A stretch of 64,000 nt of DNA from CATOSP01 sp965204715 (GTDB lineage Bacteria; Chloroflexota; Dehalococcoidia; Lucifugimonadales; UBA3495): assembly GCA_965204715.1 (NCBI GenBank), contig OZ242009.1:3224001-3288000 (forward strand), in the 5' to 3' direction. Position 1 is the stretch's first letter; the number at the start of each line of letters is the position of its first letter. Below, in pieces: positions 51,283 through 61,116 of the stretch. The position numbers were made by a program, and so were the translations under genes. The notes under the pieces were generated by a model, which worked only from the letters and a program-made list of their open reading frames with translations, had not been told where the DNA came from and did no database searches.

Positions 51283-52735
51283 GTAACTGTTCAGGGTTGA
51301 GGGAAATGAGCAACTAGCGGCATTCGAGGAAGGGGTTCAGGCCCTTGGCCCGTCAGGTCCCAAAGAGGGAGGCCAAGACCATTTTGCTGTCGCTGCCCTG
51401 TTGGGAGCGGATGCCGCCGCTGATTTTACGGCTGATCACCAAGTGGCGCAGGCTCCGTTCAGCGGCATTATTGTCAGATGGAGCCTCCGGGTGCGACACG
51501 AAGACGAACAGTTCCTTGATGTGCCGTTCTGTCCGCCGGCACAGTTTCCCCTGCGGTGCCAACGGGTCTTCAGGAATGGACGGCACAGCGCCAGCAGCCG
51601 CTGCTCCAAGACCAACTGCCCGCGTGACGGTGGCCGTCTTCCCGCGGCAGCCCACACCCGGGCCTTGGCGTAGAGCTTCTTTACCCCCTTTGCCCACCGG
51701 GCAAGCCCGGCAGCTTCCGGGTACAATTCCTTCAGCGTGTGAATGTCCCGCAGCAGGTGGACCCAACATCTCTGTTTGAGTCCAGGTTAGTGGTGGTAAG
51801 CTGCGTAGAAGTCACTCACCAGAATCCCTTCGAAGGACTCGCCCAGGACTTCATCCACCACCTGCTTGTTGCGGCCCCGGCGCAGGAAATACCGTTGGCT
51901 GGGCGTGCTGAAGGTCCAGACGTAGCCGTTGACCCCATCCTGGCGCCAGCCGGTCTCGCCAGCTTGGACCACTGGGCTGGCCCGGATGCGCTCTCTTATC
52001 TCCGCCACCAGGGGCTGACCCCTTCCGGGCCACTGATTGGACGGCGCCGGCTATGGCTCCCAAGCTTAGAGACAACTGGTGCACCGTCTTCAAGTACCAC
52101 TGGATGGTGCGCCAAGGCAGACGCCCATCTTCCCGCAGGGCGGTCATCAGGCTGAGCAGGTTGATGCCCAACCGCTGTTTCCCCAGGACTGCCCCTGCCA
52201 GGCCGGCCCGGGGTACCCGGCGCCGTTCACAGACGGGGCAATTGCGGGCAATGAAGACGTGCCCGGTGACCTGGGCTGGAACCACCGGAAGATCGATGAC
52301 CTCTCGAGTCCGCTGCACCCAGCCCCCGGTCAGCCCGGTATGGCACTGGGGACAGGAATCCAGGGCGTGGACCACCCGGCGGGCGGGTTCAGTCCGCGTC
52401 CGGGCAAAGCCGTGGGGCCGCTTCTTGCGCAGCCCCTTCCGCTCCGGCGCCTCCTTGCCTCTGGCGGCGGGCTTGTGGCCCGGCATCCCGGAGCCTCGGC
52501 CACCGCCTTTAGACAACCGGGCTTCCAAGCCCTCCACCCGCTGGCGCAGTTCGGTGATGACCCCCTGCTGTTCGGCAATGACTGCCAGCAGGGTTTCCCG
52601 GCTTGCCTTGGTCAGGTCCAGTCCCGTTTCCATTGTCCTTTTATGCCACAATCGGCCCACCGGCGCCAGTGTCTTTCAGCGGAACCGTAGAACCGTCGGC
52701 CCGGTAAATTCGCCTCATCAAGTCTGAACAGTTAC
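51283..52735 (-). mobile_element. IS66-family insertion sequence, degenerate
   Basis: A 1453-bp element bounded by GTAACTGTTCAGGGTTGA and, inverted, GTAACTGTTCAGACTTGA. No matching 8-bp target duplication is seen in the flanks. It carries only a broken tnpC-like gene, without the accessory tnpA/tnpB genes. Confidence 0.75.
51353..52633 (-). pseudogene. IS66 TnpC-like transposase, multiple frameshifts
   Basis: From ATG 52633 the frame shows the coiled-coil leader (VITELRQRVEGLEARLSKGG), the zinc-finger region (DSCPQCHTGL, NCPVCERRRVP) and LTALREDGRLPWRTIQ. The catalytic part then appears in a second frame (VVQAGETGWRQDGVNGYVW; ILVSDFYAAYHH) and further pieces (RCWVHLLRDIH, then SDNNAAERSLRHLVISRK) in others. 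At least three frame changes or stops, so inactive. Confidence 0.8.
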
Positions 52736-52833
52736 GTTTTGTCCCTGCCCTTGACACCGGTAAAATTCTCCCACCATCCCTTCCAGTTCACAGTTCTGCC
52801 CAAGGCTTGATACCAAACTTAGAGGTTCGGGCT

Positions 52834-52983
52834 ATGTGGCAAAAGCTGAAAGCCGCCTTGGCTAAAGCTATAGGCTTCTCAGTGTTTTGCCTATTGGTGT
52901 CCGGCCTTTTGGTTTCGCTGCTTGTAGTCTTGTACATCCTCTTGTGGACTATAGCAATGGCACGGGGGAAACCCTTCTTCTAA
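52834..52983 (+). CDS. Single-TM microprotein, 49 residues
   Basis: ATG 52834 follows AGAGGTTCGGGCT. The product has an amphipathic start (MWQKLKAALAKAIGF) and one long hydrophobic helix (FCLLVSGLLVSLLVVLYILLW), then a short basic end. It sits alone between IS66 and IS5 elements. A TTGACA occurs at 52751 but without a matching -10. Composition is convincingly membrane-like, yet expression signals are weaker than for the microprotein at 40988. No family recognised. Confidence 0.45.
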   Translation: MWQKLKAALAKAIGFSVFCLLVSGLLVSLLVVLYILLWTIAMARGKPFF

Positions 52984-53173
52984 GAATTCTCTGAACAAGC
53001 CTGCTGAGCTTGCATATTCGATCTTGGAGCCGAGGGGCGGCTACAGGTCTCTGAATGAGCAAGGACCTTCCTGCGGGCTGGCTTCGCTCTCTGGCATTTG
53101 ATGAATCGTACGTCCTTCGACCTGCCCCATTGATCCTCGGGCTATTCTGATGGCACACGGCCCCACGGTCCGG

Positions 53174-54130
53174 CTACCGGCATCTTGCCAGTTGGACCTC
53201 CGCCGTCAGCAGGTTGCCCAGCCCAAACAGCAGCGCCAGCCGTTGTGTGTTCTTCATCAACCCCCGGTAGCGGACCTTGCCATAGCCGAACAGACCCTTC
53301 ACCCTCAGGAAGGGATGCTCCACCTTGGCTCTCACCGATGCCTTTGCCTGCTCCGCCAGCGCCTCCTCACTCTCCGGTTCCAGCTTCCGCCGCTTGCCAG
53401 GACGCATGGCCACCTGCCACTCCACCTCCAACCCCTGGGTCTCCTCCCTCTTGTGGATCCCTTGGTACCCAGCGTCGCCCCACACTACCGTCTCGCCCCC
53501 GTGCAGCAGGTTGTGGGCCTCCGTAATGTCGTGGGCGTTGGCCGCCGTCGTGCTCATGCTGTGCACTATCCCCGTCTCAGAGTCCACCCCAATATGAGCC
53601 TTCATCCCGAAGTGCCACTGGTTCCCCTTTTTGGTCTGATGCATCTCCGGGTCCCGCTCCCCGGCCCGGTTCTTGGTGGACGGCGGCGCCTCGATGATGG
53701 TGGCGTCCACGATGGTCCCCTCTCTCAGCTTGAGACCCTGGGACTCCAGGTGGGCGTTGATCTCCTCCAAAAGGCCCGGTCCCAGATTGTGCCGCTCCAG
53801 CAGATGGCGGAAGTTCAGTATCGTGGTCTCATCGGGCAAAGCCCCAGACAGCCTCAGGCCCACGAACCGCCGGACGGACTCTGCCTCATAGAGCAGGTCT
53901 TCCGTACCGGGATCGCTCAGGTTGTAGAAGAGTTGCACGCAGTGGACTCGCAGCATCACTGAGAGCGGGTAGGGACGCCGGCCGTTTCCGGCCTTGGGGT
54001 AGAAGGGGCGGATGCGCTCCTCCAGCCTCCCCCAGGGAATCAGGCCGTCCATGCGCTCCAGAAACACCTCCCGGCGTGTCTTGCGCTTCTTGCCCTGGTA
54101 CTCCAGGTCGGAGAACGTCGGCTGGTCCAT
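53174..54130 (-). CDS. IS5-family transposase, intact
   Basis: A 318-residue DDE transposase of the IS5 group. The N-terminal InsH-like region (FLERMDGLIPWGRLEERIRP, YPLSVMLRVHCVQLFYNLSD) is complete. The catalytic segments are IVDATIIEAPPS (first Asp), VVWGDAGYQGIHKRE (second Asp) and RAKVEHPFLRVKGLFGYGKVRYRG with the DDE Glu, ending at a normal stop. The element ends are roughly 53152 (GGCACACGG) and 54177 (inverted GGCATAGTACGG); a target duplication is not clear. It is the only complete transposase frame in the window, so it may be active. Its insertion truncates the OLD-like gene to the right. Confidence 0.88.
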   Translation of the reverse strand: MDQPTFSDLEYQGKKRKTRREVFLERMDGLIPWGRLEERIRPFYPKAGNGRRPYPLSVMLRVHCVQLFYNLSDPGTEDLLYEAESVRRFVGLRLSGALPDETTILNFRHLLERHNLGPGLLEEINAHLESQGLKLREGTIVDATIIEAPPSTKNRAGERDPEMHQTKKGNQWHFGMKAHIGVDSETGIVHSMSTTAANAHDITEAHNLLHGGETVVWGDAGYQGIHKREETQGLEVEWQVAMRPGKRRKLEPESEEALAEQAKASVRAKVEHPFLRVKGLFGYGKVRYRGLMKNTQRLALLFGLGNLLTAEVQLARCR

Positions 54131-54206
54131 CGTGTCTCACCCTTGATCTTTGTCGTGGCTGCCAACCGTACTATGCCACATCATCAGACACTTGTTCAGA
54201 GTATCC

Positions 54207-54755
54207 CTAGAAGGCCTTACCGACTTCTGGTACTTCGAAGCCACCGCGCAACTGCTGTGCGACGCGGACCTGGCCAACCTCAACGAAAAGATCGCTCTAC
54301 TCCCTGCGAACACCGCCGGCAAGGTTGTGTACTTCGCAACCATCCTGCACGCCAACAATCTCAAGGTTGCCGCCCTGCTGGATTCCGATAACGCAGGGGA
54401 TCAAGCTGCCAAACAGGAGACACTGGTCCACACTCTCGGGAACAGAAACATTCTCCGCACTGGTGATGTATGCCTTGGTGCGGTCGCCAAACCCGAGATC
54501 GAAGATCTCCTTCGCAACACCCTCGTTGCCATGGCCCAATCCGAGCTTGGCTGGGATGTCACAGAAATGGCCACAAGGCAGCCCCAGCGGCCGATTGCCG
54601 ATATCTTCGCCGCTGAGATAGGCGACTTTTCCAAATACCGACTCGCCAAGGCCTTCCTTCGCTGGACGCGCGAACACAGCGCCGCAGACCTCACAGAAGA
54701 CGAGTGCAAATCATGGGTAGAGCTCATAAAGCGAGTGAATCGAGCACTCAGATAA
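54207..54755 (+). pseudogene. OLD-family nuclease Toprim domain, 5'-truncated by IS5
   Basis: Only the C-terminal part remains: LEGLTDFWYFEATAQLL (the E-G-x-T-D Toprim start with the catalytic Glu), KVVYFATILHANNLKVAALL, DSDNAGDQAAKQETL (D-x-D metal motif) and PEIEDLLRNTLVAM. Full OLD proteins carry an N-terminal ABC-type ATPase of several hundred residues, which is missing. The IS5 element ends about 30 bp before the homology starts. OLD nucleases act in phage defence, so this is a lost defence gene. Confidence 0.75.
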
Positions 54756-55007
54756 GGTACCTGAGCAACACGCACAGCACCGGTTCCATAAGGAAGATAT
54801 CCGAACACGTCACGACCGCCGAACTTGGAAGAGCAACGTAAAGTCATGTGACGCATGACTGCGTCTTCTCGCTGGATTCAAAATACTTATGGTGAAATCC
54901 CATGCGCTTCCAGAGAGTCTGTGAAACATTCCCATGATCGGTACTGGCATGGCGGGGCACTGAGTGTACCCGGAGGAGCATTTCGAGAAGGCCTTGAAGG
55001 ATGGAAG

Positions 55008-55822
55008 ATGGTGACCAGAGCGTTCGTACGAACCATTGGCATCGACTATTCTGGCATGAAAACGCCGACAGCGAGGTTGTCAGAACTAGCCGTCTACCGT
55101 GCAGACGGCAACGCAGAACCCCAAGAAGTCGATTCTCCAGCAGTAGCAGCGCGGCGATGGACTCGCAGGGAGCTCGCCGAATGGCTGGTCGAACAACTCA
55201 GGGGAAACCGTAAGCCAACCCTGGTTGGCATCGACCATGCCTTCTCGTTTCCGATCTGTTACTTCCGCCGTCACACAACCTCCACCAACAAGGCTGGGAT
55301 CACTTCCTTGAGGATTTCCAGAGGTACTGGCCAACCGATGGAGACCGCGCGTGGGTGGGTAAAATCCGTAAGGACACGGGCCGGTGTCGCACCGGTGAGC
55401 ACAACTGGCGCCGGGCAACAGATCGGCATGTCCCTAGAGCCAAAACCGTATTTCAAGGCCAAGGCCAAGGCCAAGTGGCACACTCCACCCACGCCGGTCT
55501 TCCCTGGCTGCTGTACATCCGGAGGGAACTGGGGAGAGACGTCCACTTCTGGCCTTTCGACGGATGGGAAATCCCTCCGGGTAAATCCGCTATTGCGGAA
55601 GTATACGCATCACTCTGGCATCACCGGTTCTGTTTTGAGGGTAGAAACCAACATAAACGTGACGCCTACAGCATTGCGGGGTGGCTTTCGTACGCGGACA
55701 AGAATGGCTACTTACCCACCTTTCTCAATCCCAGTCAGTCACAAACCGAGCGCGGCTTGGCAATGTTGGAGGGTTGGATACTGGGTGTGATGGGGCTCAT
55801 TCAGGTGGGCCCGGAAAACTGA
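55008..55822 (+). pseudogene. DUF429-like predicted RNase H-fold protein, frameshifted
   Basis: From ATG 55008 the product reads TIGIDYSGMKTPTARLSELA and TLVGIDHAFSFPICYFRRH. It then shifts frame in a CACACAACC stretch near 55275. The continuation WDHFLEDFQRYW, WPFDGWEIPPGKSAIAEVY, DAYSIAGWLSYAD to TGA 55820-55822 is in another frame. The GIDxSG opening and the second Asp in GIDHAF suggest an RNase H-like fold as in DUF429 proteins. One indel inactivates or complicates it. Function unknown. Confidence 0.6.
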
Positions 55823-56129
55823 ACAGGCAGCGAAGGGGGAATCCCGCTCCCACATGGATGGCAGGGATCGCTGCTAAGGAGGTGCAAGAAACGCGCGAAG
55901 TGCGAGGAAGGCATGGTCATGCCTTCAAGTCCAATGTAGCACTGTAGGATGTGCGGAGTGAAGAGACGATGGCGCAACCGCCCGTCCGTTACCAGATCCA
56001 CCCCAAGCGGATTCAGACTTGGAAGAAAATACGGACCGAGAGTGCCGCCGGGGCCTCCATCAATGGCCAAGGCAAGAAGACAGGAGCGATGTTGCGCTGA
56101 TCACTTGCTCGTGCTAGTACTCGGTCAAG

Positions 56130-56744
56130 TTAGGAATTGATGGGGTACAGGCGATGGAGTTTGGTTCGGGCGTCCTGGATGCTGAAGCGCCAGTTGATGC
56201 GAGCTTGAGCCTGGTTACGCTCCAGTTCCAGGGCGCGGATCTCCCGGCAGAGGGATTCCTCGTCCGGGAGACGCTGCCGGAGGCAACTGCGGGAGAAGAC
56301 ACTGAACTCGATCTCCGCCATATTCAGCCAACTGCCATGCTTGGGGGTGTAGTGAAACTCCAGCCTCCTGGCGATGCGCCGGGCCTCCGCTGGCGGGAAG
56401 GTCTTATACAGAGACGCCATCCTATGAGTGTTCAAGTTGTCCAGGACCATTCGGATCACAGGGACGCCGGGATATGCTTCGCCCACCAGCCAGCGCATCT
56501 GGTGGGCGAAGTCCTCTATGGTGCGCCGCTCCGTAACCGCCACATGGCGCCACCCCGCCAGGGGCTCACAGGTCAGGAACAGGTTTCGGGTGCCCTGCCT
56601 CCGGTACTCGTAGTCCTCCCGTCTCGGTTGTCCCGGAGCCGCTGGGGTGGGCGGCCGGGCGTCGGCTAGCATCTGGGTGGAGGTCTCATCGAAGCAGACC
56701 ACATCAGGGAGTTTCCAAGCCCTTGGTATCATGAGCCCCGCCAC
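56130..56744 (-). pseudogene. IS630-family transposase, 5'-truncated
   Basis: The C-terminal DDE domain only: VVCFDETSTQML, IRMVLDNLNTHRMASLYK, HYTPKHGSWLNMAEIEFSVF, ending LHRLYPINS. It is a different subgroup from the 48816-50047 copy. The N-terminal HTH half is absent. An end-like TAGTACTCGGTCAAGTTAGG lies at 56115-56134; the other end is lost. Confidence 0.8.
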
Positions 56745-58140
56745 CTATCCCTACAGCCGACACTTGTTCTTCCGGACATGCCGATGATGGAACAGGTCGG
56801 AACCTGTGTAGATGAACGGACCCAGCCCTTGAAGGTAGGTCAACAGCCGCACTCACAAACGACACCAAACAGGGCACCGGTACGAAGTACCCAGAGGGAC
56901 AGTGATGTACGGACTCCCCGGAGCAATTCGACAGGCCGGACGCCGTACCGAGCACTGGGTCCATCTTTTCGCTGGACTGACTACATTACGGAAGGCAGAA
57001 CCAGCCGCGTCAGACGGAATGTAATCTCTCCGACCCGCGAAGTAGATATCAAGCCCCGGACTCCTCGTGGTGGTGCGTCTTCCGACGACCAGAGCGCCTA
57101 GCGGGGGGTGGCCACTCACCAGGCTTCGGCTTCAACACCAAGGTATAACTCTAATTTGACTGTGATGCCGATGTTCGTACCGTAGTAATCGTGAGGAGGC
57201 CAGACCTGACTTAACCGATTCCCAGCCCAGCGGTGTATGCCGAATGGGTTGGGGAATGACAGGGCTGTACCGGTAGCGCTTCATATGGCACGGTGCTCGA
57301 AGTGCCAATGTCTACCCCTGTTGAGCTACCTCAGGTTGACCGGGTGCATGACCCGGAACGGGCAACTACCCATGTCTCGGACCTGTCGTCGCCAAGGCAG
57401 GTCGATCCCACTTCGGCAGAGTTTCCTGGACTGGGAAGGAGGCAGGGGTCACAAGTCCTATCACTCCTTGCAAAACCGGCCTCCACAGGCACCGAGTCAG
57501 GGACAACGCTGAATCCACCCGACACAATAGGGGACATGGAGTCCTCGGCCACGTAGTCAGTTCTGCACTGCATCAGCCCCACCGGCATGTCGTCCATATC
57601 TCCTGCGCCCATGGTGGCCGCGGCAACTGGATAAGCCCTCGACGAGTCCAACCAACTGCTCCAGGGAGAGTACGTTACGGGATGCCACGGCTGAAAGCGC
57701 CTCTTAGCAATGCGGTGACCGTGGTATACCAGACCAGACCAGGAAGCCACTATGACGCTGGCGATGGTATCAAAATGAGCGGCAGCAGGGCAGAACGGTG
57801 AGCGGTAGAAGCGACAGCGAGGGAGGCTGACGGACAATACGGGGGGTGGCCAGGGGGGCGGCAGTGAGGATGGCTGATGGCCCACATCATGAGCGGCAAT
57901 GGGCAAAACCGTGAGCGGCAGAATTGCGATTCGGGGCCAAGGAGCTTCGTGGAGACTCGTGGAGAGTTACACCAAAAACCCAAGTGGTGATATACTGTTG
58001 TGGAGCTTCGTGGACAGTTTCGCCCCAAAATGGGCGGTTCGTAACGGCAGAAATGAGCGGCAGAACGGTCGCCGGGACGGCTCCGGAAGTTCAGAAAAGG
58101 GCCCGATTCGTAGCTGAATGAAGCTGAATCAGGCCCCTGT
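56745..58140. other. 1.4-kb gene-free stretch with short repeats
   Basis: No convincing gene. Five copies of a TGAGCGGCAGAA-like motif occur at 57776, 57799, 57890, 57912 and 58054, and GAGCTTCGTGGA occurs twice (57942 and 58003 regions). They precede the tRNA-Lys gene. Their role is unknown. Confidence 0.45.
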
Positions 58141-58216
58141 GGCCCGCTAGCTCAACTGGCAGAGCAACGGACTCTTAATCCGTAGGTTCTCGGTTCGACC
58201 CCGAGGCGGGTCACCA
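58141..58216 (+). tRNA. tRNA-Lys (CTT)
   Basis: A complete cloverleaf: acceptor GGCCCGC/GCGGGTC (one G-T pair), anticodon arm ACGGA-CTCTTAA-TCCGT with anticodon CTT, T-arm with GGTTCGACC, discriminator A and encoded CCA. It reads lysine codon AAG. Confidence 0.95.
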
Positions 58217-58414
58217 TCCCATCTCTCGGAAGTTTGCGCTTCCTGCTTCTTGATGAAGCGGGCCAAAACCACGCCTAAAATCCCTCTATTCCTATCCCCC
58301 TTTTCATCGGTTATACTGTGCTTGCCTCGCCCCCGGAGGCTGGAGTTCGCAACGCGGACCGCTTGGGCAGTACGAATCACGCCGCGGTCCGTTCTATCCG
58401 AAAGGAGCTTTCAG

Positions 58415-59611
58415 ATGAAATTCGGACTGCTTTACGAGGCCCAGCGGCCCTTTGACGGCAACGACGTAGACTGGAACAGCCTCTACAAAGAGACTCTTGA
58501 CCAGTGCGAGCTGGCCGACCAGGTGGGTTTCGACAACCTCTGGTTCGTCGAGCACCACTTCCTTATGGGTTTTTCCGGCTCCCCGTGTCCCGAGGTCCTG
58601 TTCGGCGCATTGAGCCAGCGGACCAAGAACATCCGCATCGGCTTTGGCGTCTCCATCCTGCCCAACCACCATCCGGTGCGCATAGCGGAGCGGGTGGCGA
58701 TGGTGGACCAACTGACCGATGGACGGGTCGAGTTCGGCACCGGCCGCTCCAACGCCTACGAGCAGATCGGGCAGGGCATTGATCCTCGTGAGACCCGCGA
58801 CCGCTGGGACGAGGCCATCACCATGCTGCCTCAAATCTGGCAGGAGGAAGGCGAGTTCTCCTGGGAAGGAAAGTTCTGGAACGTACCGGCCCGGCGCATC
58901 CTGCCCAAGATCTACCAGAAGCCCCATCCGCGGATTTACCTGGCCTGCACCCAGACCGACAGCTTCCGCCTGGCTGCCGAAAAGGGTATTGGCGTGCTCT
59001 CCTCGGCGTCCTATGCCGTGGACATTCTCGCCGAGCACATGAAGGTCTACCGGGAGGCCGTCAGGAACGCCAACCCCGTCGGGGCATTCGTCAACGAGTT
59101 CTGGGGCAACAACGTCCACTCCTTCTGCGGGAAAGACGACCAGGAAGCCAAGGAACTGTGCGCCCAGTCCATGAAGAACTTCTTCGGGCCGGACAAGCCG
59201 TACATCGCTGGCCGCATCGGCGCTTATGAAGAGCTTCTCGAGGCCTGGGGAGGCGTGCCTGACCACCTGAAGGCCGACTTCGGGCGCTGGCTCCGCCAGT
59301 CCGACGAGGACCACCAGAGCCAGGCCGCCGAGGCGGGCATCTCACTCGACTCCGGCCCCGGCGCGGCCCGCGCCGCCATCGCCCAGTTGGACGCCAACAC
59401 CCTGTCCGACCGGGGCGTGATCATCGCCGGCGACCCCGAAAGTTGCATCAAGACCGTCCAGATGTACGAGGACATAGGCGTGGACCAGGTCATGCTCATC
59501 ATGCAGACCGAGACCATCGCTCATGAGCGTGTCATGGAGTCCATCGAACTGTTCGGCAAGGAAGTCATCCCCGCCTTCGACAGGGAAGAAGCCGCCGTCG
59601 CCGACAACTAG
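58415..59611 (+). CDS. LLM-class flavin-dependent oxidoreductase
   Basis: A 398-residue bacterial-luciferase-like monooxygenase. I start at ATG 58415 (AAAGGAGCTTTCAG upstream). Recognisable segments: DNLWFVEHHFLMGFSGSP near 45, IRIGFGVSILPNHHPVRIAERVAMVDQLTDGR from 75, EFGTGRSNAYEQIG and a QTDSFRLAAEKGIGVLS region. These are the TIM-barrel strands that bind reduced FMN (or F420 in some members). Substrate is not predictable. It is common in SAR202-type Chloroflexota, where such enzymes are thought to attack recalcitrant organic matter. Likely cytoplasmic and stand-alone. Confidence 0.9.
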   Translation: MKFGLLYEAQRPFDGNDVDWNSLYKETLDQCELADQVGFDNLWFVEHHFLMGFSGSPCPEVLFGALSQRTKNIRIGFGVSILPNHHPVRIAERVAMVDQLTDGRVEFGTGRSNAYEQIGQGIDPRETRDRWDEAITMLPQIWQEEGEFSWEGKFWNVPARRILPKIYQKPHPRIYLACTQTDSFRLAAEKGIGVLSSASYAVDILAEHMKVYREAVRNANPVGAFVNEFWGNNVHSFCGKDDQEAKELCAQSMKNFFGPDKPYIAGRIGAYEELLEAWGGVPDHLKADFGRWLRQSDEDHQSQAAEAGISLDSGPGAARAAIAQLDANTLSDRGVIIAGDPESCIKTVQMYEDIGVDQVMLIMQTETIAHERVMESIELFGKEVIPAFDREEAAVADN

Positions 59612-59790
59612 ACTCTGGTGAAGGGCAATCTTGGTGAAGCTCCGGGGAAACCTCCGGAGCTTCCATTGTTGTTGGGGGGCGACCTTGAGATGCCGATTCG
59701 CAAAGTTACCTGAATCCCGGAACGGTCCATTCAGATGTGGCATGATTCGGACACTAATCTCGCAGAGCGCAGTATCAGAGGGTAGTATCA

Positions 59791-60927
59791 ATGTCCATGC
59801 TCAAGACCAACGCTGAAGCAACCTCAACCCAACCCGGATTGGACCCGGCAGATTCCGAGACCGCCGTGGTATTTCGCGGTGACGGCGAACCTGACTCGCC
59901 TCGCCGGTTATTGGAACGTCTGGCCGAGATTGACGCGGGGCCGGGTTTCGAGAGCGACTCCTACTCCCTCGGGGGCAGCGTGGCAGCCCTGGAGCGCCAT
60001 TTTGCCGACGCTCTGGGAAAGGAAGCGGCGATCTTCATGCCCACCGGCACTCTTGCCAACCACCTCGCCATCCGCGCCCTCTGTGACGGCAAGCCCAGGG
60101 CCGTCGTGCAGGAGCAGTGCCACCTGTACCATGACTCAGGCGACTGTGTGCAACGCCTGAGCAACATCAACCTGATTCCCCTGGCCAGGGGCCGGCCCGG
60201 TTTCACACTGGAGGAATTGAAGGAGGCCGTATCGGAGTCAGCAACAGGCCGGGTGGCCAGTCCCGTGGGCGCTATGATGATCGAGAGTCCGGTACGCCGG
60301 CAGCAGGGCCAGACCGTTCCCTACGCCGACATGCGGGCCATTACCGGCTACTGCCGGTCCGAGGGCATCCGCACCCACCTCGACGGCGCACGGCTCTACA
60401 TGATGTCCGCCGCGTCGGGCATCTCGCCCAGGGAGTATGCCGCGCTGTTCGACACAGTTTACGTGTCCATGTACAAGTATTTCGGCGCTCCCTTCGGCGC
60501 GATTCTGGCCGGCGACTCCCGCTGGATCGACGGTATGTACCACACCCGGCGCATGTTCGGCGGCGGACTCTCCCACTCCTACATGGCCGCGGCCCTGGCG
60601 TTGCAGGGCGCCCAGGGGTTTGAAGAACGCTTCCAGGCTGCTATGGAAAAGGGGCGCATCCTCTTCAAGGACCTGAACGCACTGGAAGGCATCCATGTCA
60701 GTGAGTTCAAGCACGGCTCCAACATCTTTCCCATCTCCCTGGGTCAAGACGCAGACGTTGATGCCATGATCAACGCCCTCCGACGCCGGGACATTCACGT
60801 GTACGCGCCCGAGGACCCCGGAGCCGGTTTGACTCTCACCGTGAACACGACCATCCTCCGCCAGCCCAACCAGGCCATCCGTGACGCCTTCGACGAAGCC
60901 GTTCAGGAATCCCGGCCATCGCGGTAG
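59791..60927 (+). CDS. Threonine aldolase-family PLP enzyme
   Basis: A 378-residue fold-type I PLP enzyme of the threonine aldolase/beta-eliminating lyase family. Signs: FMPTGTLANHLAIRAL near 85 (PLP phosphate site), TMMIESP-like AMMIESPVRRQQGQ near 165, the PLP-ring Asp in RTHLDGARLYMM near 197, and the Schiff-base Lys in VSMYKYFGAPFGAIL near 230. The N-terminal 25 residues are extra and variable. It would cleave L-threonine or related beta-hydroxy amino acids to glycine and an aldehyde. It follows the LLM gene on the same strand but with a 180-bp gap. Confidence 0.87.
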   Translation: MSMLKTNAEATSTQPGLDPADSETAVVFRGDGEPDSPRRLLERLAEIDAGPGFESDSYSLGGSVAALERHFADALGKEAAIFMPTGTLANHLAIRALCDGKPRAVVQEQCHLYHDSGDCVQRLSNINLIPLARGRPGFTLEELKEAVSESATGRVASPVGAMMIESPVRRQQGQTVPYADMRAITGYCRSEGIRTHLDGARLYMMSAASGISPREYAALFDTVYVSMYKYFGAPFGAILAGDSRWIDGMYHTRRMFGGGLSHSYMAAALALQGAQGFEERFQAAMEKGRILFKDLNALEGIHVSEFKHGSNIFPISLGQDADVDAMINALRRRDIHVYAPEDPGAGLTLTVNTTILRQPNQAIRDAFDEAVQESRPSR

Positions 60928-60987
60928 GAAAATTCCCGGCTATTGAGGGGCCTCGACTGGGGCTGTGCTAAAATATAACTCCGCCTC

Positions 60988-61072
60988 GGGGAAGTGTCGG
61001 AACTGGTAGACGAGCATGACTTAGGATCATGTGCCGAAAGGCGTGGGAGTTCGAGTCTCCCCTTCCCCACCA
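60988..61072 (+). tRNA. tRNA-Leu (TAG)
   Basis: Acceptor GGGGAAG/CTTCCCC, anticodon arm with loop CTTAGGA (anticodon TAG), a class II variable arm (TGCCGAAAGGCGT) and T-arm with AGTTCGAGTCT. CCA is encoded. An A/T-rich AAAATATAAC 15 bp upstream may be its -10. Confidence 0.95.
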
Positions 61073-61116
61073 TCCTTTCCATTCTTGGCCTTCAGGCATT
61101 AAGGGTCCGCATGTGC

